DNA of 64,000 nt from Albugo candida. Lineage: Eukaryota > Oomycota > Peronosporomycetes > Albuginales. Of the stretch, positions 46,207 through 57,955 are shown piece by piece. The notes under the pieces were generated by a model. That model saw nothing but the letters and a program-made list of their open reading frames with translations. It was not told the origin of the DNA and ran no database searches. Where the stretch lies: the NCBI GenBank assembly GCA_040437565.1, contig JBDOQK010000019.1, forward strand, positions 310,001 to 374,000, read 5' to 3'. The translations under genes were made by a program, and so were the position numbers. Every line of letters begins with the position of its first letter. Position 1 is the stretch's first letter.

Positions 46207-46557
46207 TTATGCTAATTTGCCCAATTTCTGCTTTTGCTGCATGTAGCGCACCGTGACAAGCGTTCCGCACACCTGATATCAAAGTAAAGGCATTGTGTCA
46301 TACAAATTGGATAGAACACATACTCTGCAATCATAAGCGTCTGCCTCCAAGTCTTCCAGCTCTATCATTTTTGAGTCACAATCAAGCTCACTCATCTCTT
46401 TCTCGTCCTCCATACGCTGATTATCTTCGTCTTCATCAAAACAATCGACTAATTTAAGCATTTTCGACTCTAAAATGCTTTGTCGTAATCGTTTATCTGC
46501 CTTAGATCGATGCTGCGCTGACTGAGGCATTGATGTGAGATGACTGATTTCTCTCAT
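46207..46557 (-). CDS. Small acidic hypothetical protein
   Basis: ATG at 46557 (MREISHLTSMPQSAQHRSK) with one intron (donor GTATGTG after DCR, acceptor ATATCAG) gives about 99 aa: a basic N-third, an acidic middle (DEDEDNQRMEDEKEMSELD) and the end DCRVCGTLVTVRYMQQKQKL. The splice is well formed and in phase, which supports a real gene. Family not recognised. It is divergent from TilS (161 bp) and convergent with VPS36. Confidence 0.55.
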
Positions 46558-46718
46558 TACAGCGGTTACACGGCCGCCATCATTATGTATTTATAAGCAA
46601 AACGTAGCTAAAATCCCACGCAGAAGAATCAAGTTAGAAGCACATGCACTTGGAATAAATGCTATTTATTGTTTTGCCTAGTTCTTGGGATGACACTATA
46701 AACCAGAACTAAATCAGG

Positions 46719-48008
46719 ATGCGATTGCTGGGTAGAATTAGGAGAGATTTTAGCGTATGTCACCGACATTTTGTGACGGGTAGCAAAGCAAGCGATCGTG
46801 TGGATGCAATTGCTCCGCTGGAGTTTCGCAAATTGCTTCACGATATTGATGCTTGTCTTGACTCGAAATGCCGCGAGGTAGCTGGAGAGTATCCGCTTGC
46901 TGTAGCTCTTTCTGGTGGTGCAGACAGCCTGACGCTTACTTTCTTACTCGATGAGTATTTACGGAAATGGGAGCAGGAGAAGACTGTATCACTTTTAGCA
47001 ATCACTGTCGATCATCAATTGCGAATCGAAAGCCGAGAGGAAGCCGAATATGTTTGTAGAATTTGTAAAGAGCGAGCTATTGCTCATGTTATTGCATCAA
47101 GTGATTGGAGTGCGGTCGACCCGAGACAGCTGGTCGATGGGAAGCCAAAGAAAAGTCGCATGCAAGTACAAGCGAGGAATTATCGCTATGCATCACTGAA
47201 ACAGATGTGTCAGAAGTTTGGTGTCAAATATCTATTTGTTGGACATACATTAGATGATCAAGAAGAGACGATTCTGCTTCGATTAGCTCGGGGAAGTGGA
47301 CTCAATGGGCTGGCCGGTATGGAGGCACTCACCAAATGGTTCTGGAACGAAGAGATTGGCGACCATACTTACTTGGTGAGACCTCTCCTTTCCGTTTCGA
47401 AATCAAGACTTCAGCAGACCTGCACCCAAAGGTTTCATCAAGATTGGGTTGAGGATCCATCCAATCACTCTGATGTATTTGATCGAGTTCGAATACGAAA
47501 GGTACACATCTTTTTGTCACCAATTCAAAGGCACTAATCGTCAAAATGCGTACAGGCGATGGCTAAGATTCGGAGTGAAAAAGGCGAAGGAGCTTTCGAT
47601 TGTCTTTTGCCACTCCACCAAATCGCTTCGGAAGCCAAAAAAGAATTTAAAGAATTAGGTTTTTATCTTGTGATTTGAGACTCGCACGGTCTAAACAACT
47701 TCTTTTCCCAAGAAAAAGATGTATTGGAAAAGCATACTATGAAATGGAGCTCTTCTCAAGTGTTGCTCGATGCAGCGTTTCGGAACGAGTACCAAGAGCT
47801 CAGCTATCGCGTTCTCATAAGAATTCTCAATTTTGTTGGGCAAAGGGAGCATCCACCAAGACTTTCTTCTGTATCTAAATTACTACGTGAACTAGATCAA
47901 CTCACTTGTGGAAGGAAGGTCACTATTCACGGCTGCAGCGTCAAGAAGGTCGAAAAAGGTCGCATTCTATCCTTTGAACCAGAGCATCCGCATTTCAATG
48001 GATCATAA
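46719..48008 (+). CDS. tilS: tRNA(Ile)-lysidine synthetase, organellar (TilS)
   Basis: N-type ATP pyrophosphatase that makes lysidine at C34 of the AUA-decoding tRNA-Ile. The sequence starts MRLLGRIRRDFSVCHRHF, a likely mitochondrial presequence. The PP-loop is AVALSGGADSLTLTF (about 46905-46950), followed by AITVDHQLRIESREEAEYV, RNYRYASLKQMC and the TilS block LFVGHTLDDQEETILLRLARGSGLNGLAGM. WVEDPSNHSDVFDRVRIRK is also typical. Two introns (after VRIRK and after KEFKELG) lead to the C-terminal part, ending HPHFNGS. About 390 aa. A nuclear TilS implies a mitochondrial tRNA-Ile(CAU) needing lysidine. It lies 84 bp before the J-protein gene. Confidence 0.88.
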
Positions 48009-48091
48009 TCGTAATATAGAAAACTACTACTACCATTAAGCTATTTCTTCACTCATCGCTCGAAACTTTTGATCCCATCCTTTCGTCCAAA

Positions 48092-49035
48092 ATGACAGGC
48101 AGTTTCGTGGGCGTAGCTTCTCAGCTTTTAGTCATTTCTCCTATGACGTCGTACATTTTACGGATGAAAAGATTCTCCAAACGCGTGCGTGTGACGCTCG
48201 CAATTGTATTTTTAATATCTGTCGCTGCGTTTTCTATTGTAAGCTGCCAAAAACGCAATTTTTATGGATAGGACCACTCATTTTTGCTCTTTAGATAAGT
48301 GAACAGACAAATCCGGCATCGAATTTATATTCGCTTATGGGTATAAGGCGAGACGCGAGCCCAAATGATATCAAACGCGCGTTTCGATTACGTTCAGTGG
48401 AACTGCATCCTGACAAAAACCCATCGGAAAATGCAGAGGAAGAATTCAATCGCTTACGTGCAGCATTCGATATTCTGAGCAATGCTGAAAAAAGGCGTCT
48501 TTATGACTGTTTTGGAGAAGACGCTATTGCGAAGGACCAAATGACGCTAATGATCGAAACGGGTCTGAAAAGCTTTAGTTTCTATGCCATTTGGGCTGTC
48601 ATGGTATACTTTTTCACGCTCAAAGAGGAAAACAAGCAAGCACGAAGTTGGGTGTATTGTGGAGAGGTCATGTTGCTCATTTTCGAAACTAATTTGCTGT
48701 TTGGAAGAAGAGATTTTGACCTTCCTTTCAGTTTATTTTCATTCGTCACAATTCATGAATTTGTGACTGCAATTCATTCCGCATTTCCGTTTTTTATGAA
48801 TGGATGTCGAGCGATTTCGACGTTCTATTATCGTGACATCATGCAGGAGAATTTGACGCTTGGATTCGAATTACTGAAGAGCAATAAGGTATGTTGAGCT
48901 ATCGTGATGCGTAGAGAGATTGGCTGAACTGGGATTTATAGCAAATTGCCCTCGGAATTCGGGAATTGAAGGCGGAAGTCACATCAATGCAACGTCGCCC
49001 TATCCGAGACGCTGGTGGCTCCACCGCTACTATCG
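48092..49035 (+). CDS. Membrane J-protein, first copy cut by gap
   Basis: Same as 50455-51398. The last part of the 3' exon is missing at the gap. Probably the same locus represented twice. Confidence 0.75.
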
Positions 49036-49135
49036 NNNNNNNNNNNNNNNNNNNNNNNNNNNNNNNNNNNNNNNNNNNNNNNNNNNNNNNNNNNNNNNNN
49101 NNNNNNNNNNNNNNNNNNNNNNNNNNNNNNNNNNN

Positions 49136-50371
49136 GTGACGGGTAGCAAAGCAAGCGATCGTGTGGATGCAATTGCTCCGCTGGAGTTTCGCAAATTGCT
49201 TCACGATATTGATGCTTGTCTTGACTCGAAATGCCGCGAGGTAGCTGGAGAGTATCCGCTTGCTGTAGCTCTTTCTGGTGGTGCAGACAGCCTGACGCTT
49301 ACTTTCTTACTCGATGAGTATTTACGGAAATGGGAGCAGGAGAAGACTGTATCACTTTTAGCAATCACTGTCGATCATCAATTGCGAATCGAAAGCCGAG
49401 AGGAAGCCGAATATGTTTGTAGAATTTGTAAAGAGCGAGCTATTGCTCATGTTATTGCATCAAGTGATTGGAGTGCGGTCGACCCGAGACAGCTGGTCGA
49501 TGGGAAGCCAAAGAAAAGTCGCATGCAAGTACAAGCGAGGAATTATCGCTATGCATCACTGAAACAGATGTGTCAGAAGTTTGGTGTCAAATATCTATTT
49601 GTTGGACATACATTAGATGATCAAGAAGAGACGATTCTGCTTCGATTAGCTCGGGGAAGTGGACTCAATGGGCTGGCCGGTATGGAGGCACTCACCAAAT
49701 GGTTCTGGAACGAAGAGATTGGCGACCATACTTACTTGGTGAGACCTCTCCTTTCCGTTTCGAAATCAAGACTTCAGCAGACCTGCACCCAAAGGTTTCA
49801 TCAAGATTGGGTTGAGGATCCATCCAATCACTCTGATGTATTTGATCGAGTTCGAATACGAAAGGTACACATCTTTTTGTCACCAATTCAAAGGCACTAA
49901 TCGTCAAAATGCGTACAGGCGATGGCTAAGATTCGGAGTGAAAAAGGCGAAGGAGCTTTCGATTGTCTTTTGCCACTCCACCAAATCGCTTCGGAAGCCA
50001 AAAAAGAATTTAAAGAATTAGGTTTTTATCTTGTGATTTGAGACTCGCACGGTCTAAACAACTTCTTTTCCCAAGAAAAAGATGTATTGGAAAAGCATAC
50101 TATGAAATGGAGCTCTTCTCAAGTGTTGCTCGATGCAGCGTTTCGGAACGAGTACCAAGAGCTCAGCTATCGCGTTCTCATAAGAATTCTCAATTTTGTT
50201 GGGCAAAGGGAGCATCCACCAAGACTTTCTTCTGTATCTAAATTACTACGTGAACTAGATCAACTCACTTGTGGAAGGAAGGTCACTATTCACGGCTGCA
50301 GCGTCAAGAAGGTCGAAAAAGGTCGCATTCTATCCTTTGAACCAGAGCATCCGCATTTCAATGGATCATAA
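49136..50371 (+). CDS. tilS: TilS, second copy lacking 5' end at gap
   Basis: Identical to 46773-48008, beginning at codon 19 of TilS because the contig starts there. Its PP-loop SGGADSL is intact. Best treated as an artefact copy. Confidence 0.8.
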
Positions 50372-50454
50372 TCGTAATATAGAAAACTACTACTACCATT
50401 AAGCTATTTCTTCACTCATCGCTCGAAACTTTTGATCCCATCCTTTCGTCCAAA

Positions 50455-51598
50455 ATGACAGGCAGTTTCGTGGGCGTAGCTTCTCAGCTTTTAGTCATTT
50501 CTCCTATGACGTCGTACATTTTACGGATGAAAAGATTCTCCAAACGCGTGCGTGTGACGCTCGCAATTGTATTTTTAATATCTGTCGCTGCGTTTTCTAT
50601 TGTAAGCTGCCAAAAACGCAATTTTTATGGATAGGACCACTCATTTTTGCTCTTTAGATAAGTGAACAGACAAATCCGGCATCGAATTTATATTCGCTTA
50701 TGGGTATAAGGCGAGACGCGAGCCCAAATGATATCAAACGCGCGTTTCGATTACGTTCAGTGGAACTGCATCCTGACAAAAACCCATCGGAAAATGCAGA
50801 GGAAGAATTCAATCGCTTACGTGCAGCATTCGATATTCTGAGCAATGCTGAAAAAAGGCGTCTTTATGACTGTTTTGGAGAAGACGCTATTGCGAAGGAC
50901 CAAATGACGCTAATGATCGAAACGGGTCTGAAAAGCTTTAGTTTCTATGCCATTTGGGCTGTCATGGTATACTTTTTCACGCTCAAAGAGGAAAACAAGC
51001 AAGCACGAAGTTGGGTGTATTGTGGAGAGGTCATGTTGCTCATTTTCGAAACTAATTTGCTGTTTGGAAGAAGAGATTTTGACCTTCCTTTCAGTTTATT
51101 TTCATTCGTCACAATTCATGAATTTGTGACTGCAATTCATTCCGCATTTCCGTTTTTTATGAATGGATGTCGAGCGATTTCGACGTTCTATTATCGTGAC
51201 ATCATGCAGGAGAATTTGACGCTTGGATTCGAATTACTGAAGAGCAATAAGGTATGTTGAGCTATCGTGATGCGTAGAGAGATTGGCTGAACTGGGATTT
51301 ATAGCAAATTGCCCTCGGAATTCGGGAATTGAAGGCGGAAGTCACATCAATGCAACGTCGCCCTATCCGAGACGCTGGTGGCTCCACCGCTACTATCGAA
51401 TCAGAATCCGATACAAATCTCACCAAGCGAAGTAAATTGACAAAAAGTATTGCCAAACCGATCGAAAAAGATCTATTTGCAAAAGAGAAAGAATTGGCGA
51501 CTCCTACACCTCAGGTACCAGCCCCACGAAAAATCAAAATTCCGCTGTATGCGGTCGCCATCGCCGTACTTGTGATCGCAAAGTACCTACTCATGTAG
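50455..51598 (+). CDS. J-domain protein with multiple membrane segments
   Basis: Three exons. Exon 1 (MTGSFVGVASQLLVISPMTS) ends in a hydrophobic signal anchor (TLAIVFLISVAAFSI). Exon 2 carries a J domain directly after the anchor (NLYSLMGIRRDASPNDIKRA, with HPD in VELHPDKNPS, and LYDCFGEDA), then two to three hydrophobic stretches (FSFYAIWAVMVYFF, GEVMLLIFETNLLF). Exon 3 is polar and basic and ends in a C-terminal helix (YAVAIAVLVIAKYLLM). The layout, anchor then J domain then several helices, suggests an ER membrane co-chaperone with the J domain in the lumen; orientation is inferred. About 345 aa. It is convergent with PCID2, 119 bp away. Confidence 0.8.
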
Positions 51599-51717
51599 CT
51601 TTTCGCTGGCAATTGAGCATTTCGAGTACAGAAGCAGTCTTCAAAGCTGGTTCACTCAAGATAGACGATTGCACCAATACAGAAAAAAAATACTGAACAC
51701 GTGTTTAATTCACAAAG

Positions 51718-53168
51718 CTAATTTGATACTGTTGTGATCGGTGGGAATGGCTGCGCTTTGCTCACAACCAGAATCTTTTTCTGATGCGACATATATCCTT
51801 TGATATATCCTTTGAAGATGAGGTTCGCGAGTATGCATTCCAATTCGTTCATGTCCATTGCTTCGTCGGTCACAAACGAACACGCCAACTGCAAGTCGCT
51901 GAATCGAAGCTGATGGGACTGGCGGATGAGATATCTATAACATCTATCAACAAGCCGAGCAATTTTCCGCTTCTAAAGAACGTACACTTTTTTCAAGAGA
52001 TTCCGAAATACCACCAGACGAAGCTTTTCAATGAGAAGGAAAACTCCTTGCTGGATGTATTTATCCTGATACCGCTCCAGATACGTGTTGAATGATCGCA
52101 AATCTCCGCATCGGATGGCTTCTGTCAAGCCGTTGTATTCGTCCAAAGCATAAGAGCTCATGAGCTGAGGCGAAGGCATTATTCCAAGCAGTAATTTGAC
52201 TGGTACGAGAAATTGCAGGATCATTCTGCTCAGAGATACCTCAGAAACCTCGGTACTCGCTGTCCGATCTCGTACCTTTTGTTCCGGACGTGAGTCTTAT
52301 GACAATGTTCCCAAGCATAATCCAAGCATTTCTCCGCTTTGTGATACTGATCTTCAAACATTGAGATACNNNNNNNNNNNNNNNNNNNNNNNNNNNNNNN
52401 NNNNNNNNNNNNNNNNNNNNNNNNNNNNNNNNNNNNNNNNNNNNNNNNNNNNNNNNNNNNNNNNNNNNNTTCTTTAGTTTTATACTTTGCTGAAACCCGT
52501 GATGTGGAACACGCGCGATAAATTGCTCACTGACCACGGACTTGCTGGATGGTGAAGAGAAAACCAGCACTTTGGACATTTTGGCTCGAGCAGATCGAGT
52601 TCCGGAGCTTGGGGTGTATGCTGCTCTTCAACTCAGACCCAACCGATTAAAAGCTGCAATTTCAAAGTTCCAATTGTGAGCGATGTGATGGCATTAGATG
52701 GCCAAAAAGCGGTTGGAAGTCTCGATATTGCAGCGTACATGGAAGAATATGGCGCTTTAATCTCGTGTCTAATAAGTAAGTACTCTGGGAGACTGTACCT
52801 GTCGCTTTTTGCTGAGCGCATTCTGTAGCGCTCAAGGCGAAAGCTTATTTTCACCGAAAAGATCAAACGGACTCAGTCGCTCATCAGAGAAAAGGCACCT
52901 TTATCGTGCGGTCCGACGACCCTGAGCTTCAAAGCGCACTTGATGATCACAGTCTGACACGAGAATGTTCCCAAGCATAATCCAAGCATTTCTCCGCTTT
53001 GTGATACTGATCTTCAAACATTGAGATACGTCCAACGTAATACTGATACGTGACTTTATCGGCTCTGCTGAATCGCTCAAAAGCCGGGAATGCCGGACCT
53101 TCAACGGCTCGTATCAAATTTCGACACAAATGAATCGTATTGAGCTGCACAGAACGAGTTTACCGCAC
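51718..53168 (-). CDS. PCID2: PCID2/THP1 PCI-domain protein, N-terminus missing
   Basis: PCI-domain subunit of the TREX-2 mRNA export complex. The 3' exons (51718-52369) encode FLVPVKLLLGIMPSPQL, LRSFNTYLERYQDKYIQQGVF, LRLVVFRNLLKKVYLI and the end LVVSKAQPFPPITTVSN, all closely matching PCID2. Introns follow NKR and KKV. The upstream exon (52963-53155; LNTIHLCRNLIRAV, VTYQYYVGRISMFEDQYHKA) lies in the next contig and repeats the last 66 bases of the first. The 52470-52962 segment between them is foreign (NT-C2-like). The N-terminal 200 or so residues are not found, presumably lost at the 53169-53268 gap or nearby. Confidence 0.8.
52304..53029. repeat. 66-bp PCID2 overlap across gap 52370-52469, not flush
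   Basis: 52304-52369 equals 52964-53029 (offset 660). Unlike the other overlaps, the right copy sits about 490 bases inside the next contig, behind sequence of a different gene family. The contig 52470-53168 therefore looks chimeric. Confidence 0.75.
52470..52963 (+). pseudogene. NT-C2-like gene fragment, copy A
   Basis: Closely similar to 54860-55350, with scattered substitutions and a small deletion. It reads FKVPIVSDVMALDGQKAVGS then LDIAAYMEEYGA, followed by a GTAAGT donor. The pattern (a GxLDIAxY strand after a bulky loop) fits the last strands of an NT-type C2 domain (EEIG1/EHBP1). It breaks off at AATGTTC, where PCID2 sequence begins. Confidence 0.45.
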
Positions 53169-53268
53169 NNNNNNNNNNNNNNNNNNNNNNNNNNNNNNNN
53201 NNNNNNNNNNNNNNNNNNNNNNNNNNNNNNNNNNNNNNNNNNNNNNNNNNNNNNNNNNNNNNNNNNNN

Positions 53269-54614
53269 GAGGAAGCATTTGATTCCATTCATGCAACACT
53301 GAAGAATAAGCAACAGGTTTCATCAGATGATTGATAATCAAGCAGTCCAGCTGGTTCTGTTCTCCATCATATTCGAGATGAGAAGTCTTTACTCAAATGA
53401 CAAAGGTAACGAATTCCGCTCTATCCGTTCCTCCCTTTGATCACTCAGAGGTTATGCTATCAGTCCGGGTTGACGAAAATATCAGGCAAATGTCACCAAA
53501 GAAGATCATCCTATCGAACACTTCTTGCAAATACGCCAAATGACTCTGCCGCAGATGATAAAAGACCAATTACACGTCACGATTATTGGTCGCAAAGCAT
53601 CGAGTGGGTTCTTGCACTGCACAAGTTTCCTTGATAACTGGCCGGTTTTGATCTGATCTTTTTTAGGGATGAAGTCCAGTGCACGAAATTCATCGGAGAA
53701 GCTATTTTCTTGCTGAAGTATCTGTTCTCCGCAAAACTTATATTGTTGTGGTGCGATAAATTGTGACGCGATATTTGCGTCGCATCATGCAAGTTTTCAT
53801 TCTAGTCTAACTGGTTTTGTTGTTTTATATCGTCTTGATTCAGCATTGCGCGATGAAGCTCTAATACGCATCATCATGGGCCTGAGCGTTACGTCAGAAG
53901 CGTAGAAAAATAATCGGATTGAAACGTTCATGAATGTTTCGAAGTTGAAGGATGGATCCAACTATAGCAAAGACGTACGCACAACTTGAGGCAAATTGAC
54001 TTGAAGCATTGAGAGAATAATTTCGATTGGATGTTAGGTTTTTGACACAGCGTCGCCTCATTTCATTAGTGATCTAATTGATGGGGTGCCACTGGTACGA
54101 GAACGACTGAAAATCAATTATATCAAGACTTGACGTGGAAGTTTCCATGCCATTTTGGGTTTGAAATAAAGTGTCAAGATGCAAAGTACGTGCTTGCATG
54201 TTGCATACTTGAAAAACAGAGACTTTTATTCAATGGGAGAAGATTATCGTCACAAAGCTTTAAGCTGAAAGCACGCGGTCCGTTTACAGCTCATCGTTTG
54301 CATCGGAGCTTTACTGCGGGAAGCGAATTAACACACATTTACTGTACTGTTCGCACAAGGAAGAATCACCCAGATCAGCCACTTGTACTTGAGAGTGGCA
54401 AAAGCAGTTTGAGACTAAAGACGCTCGTGTTCTTCGCGGCATGGTCGAGTCTTACTTACAAACAGAGAAACAGAAACTGGCCTCATGTGAACGAATTAAA
54501 TATGGAATGATCGTCTTCAACTGATGCATGGGATAGGACACTACCGTGAATGTCCTGTGCAGGCTCGCGGATGTCTTGGAAAACAACAAAGAAGTTTGCG
54601 TTGAAGAAATGATT
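53269..54614 (+). pseudogene. NT-C2-like gene, broken copy B
   Basis: Plus-strand fragments in several frames parallel those at 62.2-62.6 kb: a shared CxIIFEMR block near 53370 and KISGKCHQRRSSYR near 53475. Then come DTASPHFISDLIDGVPLVRE (about 54040-54100) and WKFPCHFGFEIKCQDAKYVL with ACCILE (about 54135-54210), which fits the W...F..PCxF...T..L..C.L core of NT-type C2 domains. Frames shift and stop codons interrupt, so the gene looks dead or is a multi-exon gene I cannot resolve. Family assignment is tentative. Confidence 0.4.
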
Positions 54615-54715
54615 NNNNNNNNNNNNNNNNNNNNNNNNNNNNNNNNNNNNNNNNNNNNNNNNNNNNNNNNNNNNNNNNNNNNNNNNNNNNNNNNNNNNNN
54701 NNNNNNNNNNNNNNA

Positions 54716-54830
54716 TGTAACACGGTTAGAATGACACAAGGAATTAATGCATGGAATATATTTACAAATTTGATCGCAGTCTATTTGCAAAAGTGCAACT
54801 TGTACGAAGTTCAATCCAGGAGCTTGACGA
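54716..54830 (+). repeat. Dispersed ~110-bp repeat, copy 1
   Basis: Shares about 110 bases with 60690-60790 in the same orientation (AATGACACAAGGAATTAATG ... TTGATCGCAGTCTATT ... GTTCAATCCA). It ends near a B-box-like GGTTCAATCC in the second copy. Nature unknown. Confidence 0.5.
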
Positions 54831-54858
54831 CATTCGGTACAGGTCGCCTTCTATTCTA

Positions 54859-55406
54859 TTCTTTAGTTTTATACTTTGCTGAAACCCGTGATGTGGAACA
54901 CGCGCGATAAATTGCTCACTGACCACGGACTTGCTGGATGGTGAAGAGAAAACCAGCACTTTGGACATTTTGGCTCGAGCAGATCAAGTTCCGGAGCTTG
55001 GGGTGGATGCTGCTCTTCAGCTCAGATACAACCGATTAAAAGCTGCAATTTCAAAGTTCCAATTTTGAGCGATGTAATGGTATTAGATGGCCAAAAAGCG
55101 GTTGGAAGTCTCGATATTGCAGCGTACATGGAAGAATATGGCGCTGTGAATCTCGTGTCTAATAAGTAAGTACTCTAGGAGACTGTACCTGTCGCTATTT
55201 GCTGAGCGCATTCTGTAGCGCTCAAGACAAAAGCTTATTTTCACCGAAAAGATCAAACGGAGTCAGTCGTTCATGAAAGAAAAGGCACTTTTATCGTGTG
55301 GTCCGACGACCCTGAGCTCCAAAGCGCACTTGATGATTAAAGTCTGACACGAGAATGTTCGAGCCCAACAAAGATGACGTACGGAAAAGTGGAAGAGATC
55401 GAACCG
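54859..55406 (+). pseudogene. NT-C2-like gene fragment, copy C
   Basis: Parallel to copy A. It reads SDVMVLDGQKAVGSLDIAAY, MEEYGAVNLVSNK and a GTAAGT donor. After an intron-like stretch, a frame reading HQRK/GTFIV-type sequence appears in copy A. It is truncated at the gap 55407-55506. Confidence 0.4.
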
Positions 55407-55966
55407 NNNNNNNNNNNNNNNNNNNNNNNNNNNNNNNNNNNNNNNNNNNNNNNNNNNNNNNNNNNNNNNNNNNNNNNNNNNNNNNNNNNNNNNNNNNNNN
55501 NNNNNNTTATGCTTGTGTCTTCCATTATTGCTGTCGGAGCTTGTATATCATCATAAGTGGAGGTACCCAGGGATCCTAAGAATCCCTTTCCGTAGGAATA
55601 AACGGAAGCAGTGCCACGATTTTGAGTTGAGAAATGATGCACAAAAGGTATTGAATACACGGCAGTAATTGAGGGAGCTTTAGGAGCCGTATCACCTCTT
55701 TTTACCAATGATAATCGATACTTGAGCGCATAATAAGCACCAAATTTCGCTGGCATTTCCACCAGATGAGCAATCCTAAAGCAAGGTACTACCCAAATTT
55801 ACTCTACTGCTGCTACGCTAGGACATACGAAGTACGCATAAATGCCAGGAGCCTTTAATGGATGAGTTTGAAGTAGCAATTTAGCAAAATACTTTATATG
55901 AATTACAATTATGGGTTAATACTTGAACTGTTTGCAGCTGAACAGCTACTTCATACATCCACAATC

Positions 55967-56109
55967 TTCAAGCTTCGTTTGTATCGCTTGCATCCATAAT
56001 GACGTAATGAGGTCATCGCATAGAGGCATCTGCTATCCATGCAATCTCGAGTAATGACGTCATGGGGTCATTCATTGCATGGATGCATGCGATACAAACG
56101 AAGCTTGAA
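55967..56109. repeat. 31-bp inverted repeat with TGACGTMA motifs between the arms
   Basis: 55967-55997 and 56079-56109 are reverse complements over 31 bases with one mismatch (core TTCGTTTGTATCGC / GCGATACAAACGAA), 81 bases apart. The spacer holds TGACGTAATGAGGTCA and TGACGTCATGGGGTCA. The second copy of the surrounding repeat (57.8 kb) keeps the left arm but not the right. Confidence 0.75.
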
Positions 56110-57955
56110 CAATGACGTCATGGGGTCATCGCATGGATGCATCTGATGCCCATGGAACCTCGGTGCACTAGCAGTTCTTGAGTTTCAATTCCAGTATGTT
56201 CACCTGCATCCTCAATGACGTGATGAGGTCAATGGTGGGATGCGCTTGATGTTCACACGCTGCCGGTCTTTGATAGGAGTTGGCAGTTTCAGCTGCTTCG
56301 GTTGCGACTGCACCTATTCAGTGGCGTTCTTTGCCCGCTTTGACCGCGTTCAAGTATGCCAGCTTAGTCTCTATACAATGCCTGAAGTCTTCAAATTGTC
56401 GGGAATAAACAGCTAGGCAACGCGATGGCCTTGGCTGGATTGCAATGCGCCATCCCTGTCATTACCGTCGCCGGTGATTCACCTCCCAAGACGGTGAAAC
56501 AGACTGGTTAAGAACGTATTGCACCAAGAAAACCAATCGTGGCCAGTCGCACAAATGAATGCGTAATTTACTCGCGAGGGCACGAAAAACACGAAGGAGA
56601 TCTTTGTTTACCACTTCAACAATCCCGTTTGCCCATGGGCATCGTGCAGTCGTAATGTGATGGTAGGCTCCCAGGGAATCACGAAGGTCCTCGATCACTT
56701 CATTCTTGAAATGAGATCCGTGATCGCTAACCCACGGTGACATATCCCAAATGATGCAATCGAATCCAGCAATACCTCGCGTGTGTTTATGGCGTCTGCA
56801 TCGGCCACGGCTTTTAGCCACACATACTTAGAGGCATCGTCTTTGAACACTAGAATGTAGCGCTGTCCCGTTTTGAATTCCAATATACAAATAGTCCCAG
56901 TGTAACAAGTCGTTCGGCTTCGTACCCTGGAGCCCTTCTCCAGGAACTTGCAGAACTGTTCCTTCCGTTGCACTACAGCGCAAACATTGCCTGACAAACA
57001 TCCGAACATCTTGCTTCAATGTTTTCCAATCGTAAATTTCGGCCACGTTTTGAGTCGTCACATCGACTCCGTGATGGCTACCAATACCAAAATGGGCCAC
57101 GATACACAGTCTGACCTGAAGCTCGGACGCCTCGTCTGGGATCCATATTTTCCCCGATTCCGTACGGCACACTCCATCAAGCTGTTGATCCAACTGAGTT
57201 TTTGCTGCTTGCTGAGTTTTCACTATTTCACCAATGGTCGGCCAAACAAAATCCGATTCCAAACTTAGAGACAGTGGGCGGGGCTTTAGGTAGATCGCGC
57301 AGACTGTTTGAACCACCATTCTGAAGAAATGCTTTCAATGCTCGTGTCTCCCATTATTGCTGTTGAAGCTTGTACATCATCATAAGTGGAGGTACCAAGA
57401 GATCCCAAGAACCCCTATCCGTGGGAATAAACGGAAGCAGTGTCGAAATGATGCACAAAAGGAATTGAATACACATTCATAAATGATTGCGCTTTGGGAA
57501 CCGTATTGCGCCTCTTTAGCAATGATGATTGATACTGGAGCGCATTTCCAAAACTGAATTTCGCTGGCATTTCCACCAGATGAACAATCACAAAGCAAGG
57601 TGCTACCTCAAATCTACTCTACGCTGCTACTACGCTAAGACATACGAAGTACGCATAAATGCCAGGAGCCTTTAATGGATGAGTTCAAAGTAGTAATTTA
57701 GCAAAAAAGTTTATATTAATTACAATTATGGGTTAATACTTGACCTAGTTGCAGCTGAACAGCTACTTCATACATCCACAATCTTCAAGCTTCGTTTCTA
57801 TCGCATGCATCCATAATGACGTAATGAGGTCATCGCATAGATGCATCTGATATCCATGGAATCTCGAGTAATGACGTCATGGGGTCATCGCATGGATGCA
57901 TCTGATGCCCATGGAACCTCGGTGCACTAGCAGTCCTTGAGTTCAGTTCCAGTAT

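Larger units (their letters stand above)
46773..51398. repeat. 2,263-bp contig-end overlap around gap 49036-49135
   Basis: 46773-49035 and 49136-51398 (offset 2363) match wherever I compared them, flush with the gap. The unit covers nearly all of TilS and most of the J-protein gene. Confidence 0.9.
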
